Assembly (NCBI RefSeq): GCF_012844365.1
Contig: NZ_CP051626.1
Span: forward strand, 3,410,001-3,474,000
Length of the DNA stretch: 64,000 nucleotides
Source of the DNA: Brevibacterium sp. 'Marine'
GTDB lineage: Bacteria; Actinomycetota; Actinomycetes; Actinomycetales; Brevibacteriaceae
Direction of reading: 5' to 3'
Shown here piece after piece: positions 63,179 to 64,000 of this stretch. Position numbers and translations under genes: made by a program. Within the stretch, counting starts at the first letter, position 1. Each line of letters opens with the position of its first letter. The notes beneath the pieces are model-generated. The model worked only from the letters and a program-made list of their open reading frames with translations, did not search any database and was not told the DNA's origin.

Positions 63179-64000
63179 ATGTCGACGAACGAGCCGATGC
63201 CCACGAACGAGAACAACCCGTCGATCCCGTCCCTGTTCGACTTGAGCGGCCGCACGGCCGTCGTCGTCGGAGCCGGCTCCGGACTCGGGCAGGCCAGCGC
63301 GATCGGGCTGGCCGATGCAGGGGCACACGTCGTCGCCGCCGATCTCAACCTCGCCGGCGCCGAGGCGACCGCCGCACTCATCGCCGCCCGTCGCACGGGA
63401 TCGGCTGCGCACGGAGCCGCCGATAGCGGAGCTGGGGGTGGGTCCGCCTCGGCGGTGGCCGTGGACATCACGGACACGGCGTCCGTCGACGCGCTCGTGG
63501 ACGCATGGGCCGATGCCGAGGTCCTCGTCATCACTCCCGGGGCGAATGTGCGCAAACGACTGACGGACACCTCCGATGACGAGTTCGACCGGGTCATCGA
63601 CATCAACCTCAAGGGCACCTACCGACTGATGCGCGGATTCGGCCGTGAGATGGGCGAGCGCGGTCGCGGCTCGATCGTCACCTACGCCTCGTTCCGGGCA
63701 CTGGCCATCGAACCCGGGCAGGGACTGTACGCGGCGGCCAAGGCCGGGGTGGTGCAGCTGACGAAGACGATGGCGAGCGAGCTCGGAGGCAAGGGCGTGC
63801 GCGTCAACGCGATCCTGCCCGGACCCTTCGACACTCCCCTGACCCAGCAGATCAAGGCCGAGGGGAAATGGTGGGACGCGTACGCGGACAAGACCGCCCT
63901 GGGCCGGTGGGGTCGACTGCACGAGATCGCCGGGCCCGTCCTCTTCCTCGCCTCGGACGCCTCGAGCTATGTCACCGGGCACTCGCAGCTCGTCGACGGC
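63179..64000 (+). CDS. Short-chain dehydrogenase/reductase (runs off the right edge)
   Basis: 274 residues in the window. Classical SDR: nucleotide motif VVVGAGSGLGQA, strand-4 ITPGANVRKR, catalytic Ser region VTYASFRAL, YAAAKAG (Tyr/Lys), then NAILPGPFDTPLT and the C-terminal SSYVTGHSQLVDG. The D at VAADLN suggests NAD preference. Close to the 2-deoxy-gluconate/gluconate 5-dehydrogenase group, but the substrate is not certain. GGAAGGA lies 8 bases before the ATG. Confidence 0.88.
   Translation, partial: MSTNEPMPTNENNPSIPSLFDLSGRTAVVVGAGSGLGQASAIGLADAGAHVVAADLNLAGAEATAALIAARRTGSAAHGAADSGAGGGSASAVAVDITDTASVDALVDAWADAEVLVITPGANVRKRLTDTSDDEFDRVIDINLKGTYRLMRGFGREMGERGRGSIVTYASFRALAIEPGQGLYAAAKAGVVQLTKTMASELGGKGVRVNAILPGPFDTPLTQQIKAEGKWWDAYADKTALGRWGRLHEIAGPVLFLASDASSYVTGHSQLVDG

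Noticed and set aside
61816..63618. 600-codon minus-strand frame opposite DUF4032 and the SDR
   Set aside because: Shadow of third-position GC; overlaps two well-supported genes.

Overview
The window is high-GC DNA with dense genes on both strands, short intergenic gaps and many ATGA or TGATG start/stop overlaps. Gene content points to a Gram-positive actinobacterium: DUF3027, DUF3263, DUF4011 and DUF1707 proteins, a PspA/PspAA/HtpX/PspAB set, a DtxR regulator with all metal ligands, a PhoP-like regulator, a WXG100 protein, leaderless promoters and GroEL under a CIRCE operator. A Brevibacterium-like member of the Micrococcales is my best guess, from general resemblance only. No rRNA, CRISPR array, prophage or replication origin was seen.

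Layout. 1-5.2 kb: 5' part of a DUF4011 protein, tRNA-Arg(CCT), universal stress protein, HNH nuclease, NlpC/P60 cell-wall hydrolase, DtxR regulator. 5.4-13.3 kb: aldehyde dehydrogenase, pdxH, serC, DUF456 protein, MFS exporter, and a coupled cold-shock/DUF3027 pair. 13.4-20 kb: two XPB-type helicase proteins separated by a REP-like palindrome, an EamA transporter, a CGNR protein and a membrane protein. 20-25 kb: PhoP-like regulator, histidine kinase and a membrane-anchored trypsin/PDZ protease, the last two overlapping. 25-28.5 kb: WXG100 protein and the pspA-pspAA-htpX-pspAB envelope-stress cluster. 28.5-36.7 kb: S4 protein with a Gly/Asp-rich partner, TSUP permease, DUF1707 protein, hydrolases, groEL, cold-shock protein, LytR_C and DUF3263 proteins. 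37-42.6 kb: aldehyde dehydrogenase, ung, ThrE-type exporter and amidohydrolase.

About 42.84-44.14 kb is an apparently intact IS110-family element inserted into a REP-like palindrome. 44.3-48.4 kb: SGNH hydrolase, kynurenine-formamidase-like hydrolase, tryptophan 2,3-dioxygenase, and an M4 metalloprotease overlapping an emfourin-type inhibitor. 48.5-56 kb: MFS transporter, AarF/UbiB kinase, tRNA-Thr(TGT), DsbA-like protein, Ser/Thr kinase. 56-64 kb: otsA-otsB trehalose synthesis, two overlapping LacI regulators, a degenerate ABC ATPase next to a DUF4032 kinase-like protein, and the 5' part of an SDR oxidoreductase.

Three non-coding themes stand out. (1) A near-palindromic 10-mer, GCCGAGGCGG / CCGCCTCGGC, occurs about 30 times, in genes and between them, and sometimes as inverted pairs forming hairpins, as uptake-sequence or HIP1-type repeats do. 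(2) A 50-66 bp REP-like palindrome family has three copies, one of them the target of the IS110 element. (3) Several regulatory-looking arrays sit upstream of envelope genes, notably four helically phased GTNAC repeats upstream of the NlpC/P60 gene. The main protein oddities are a histidine kinase with a long insertion inside its ATPase domain and an ABC ATPase that has lost its Q-loop, signature and switch residues.
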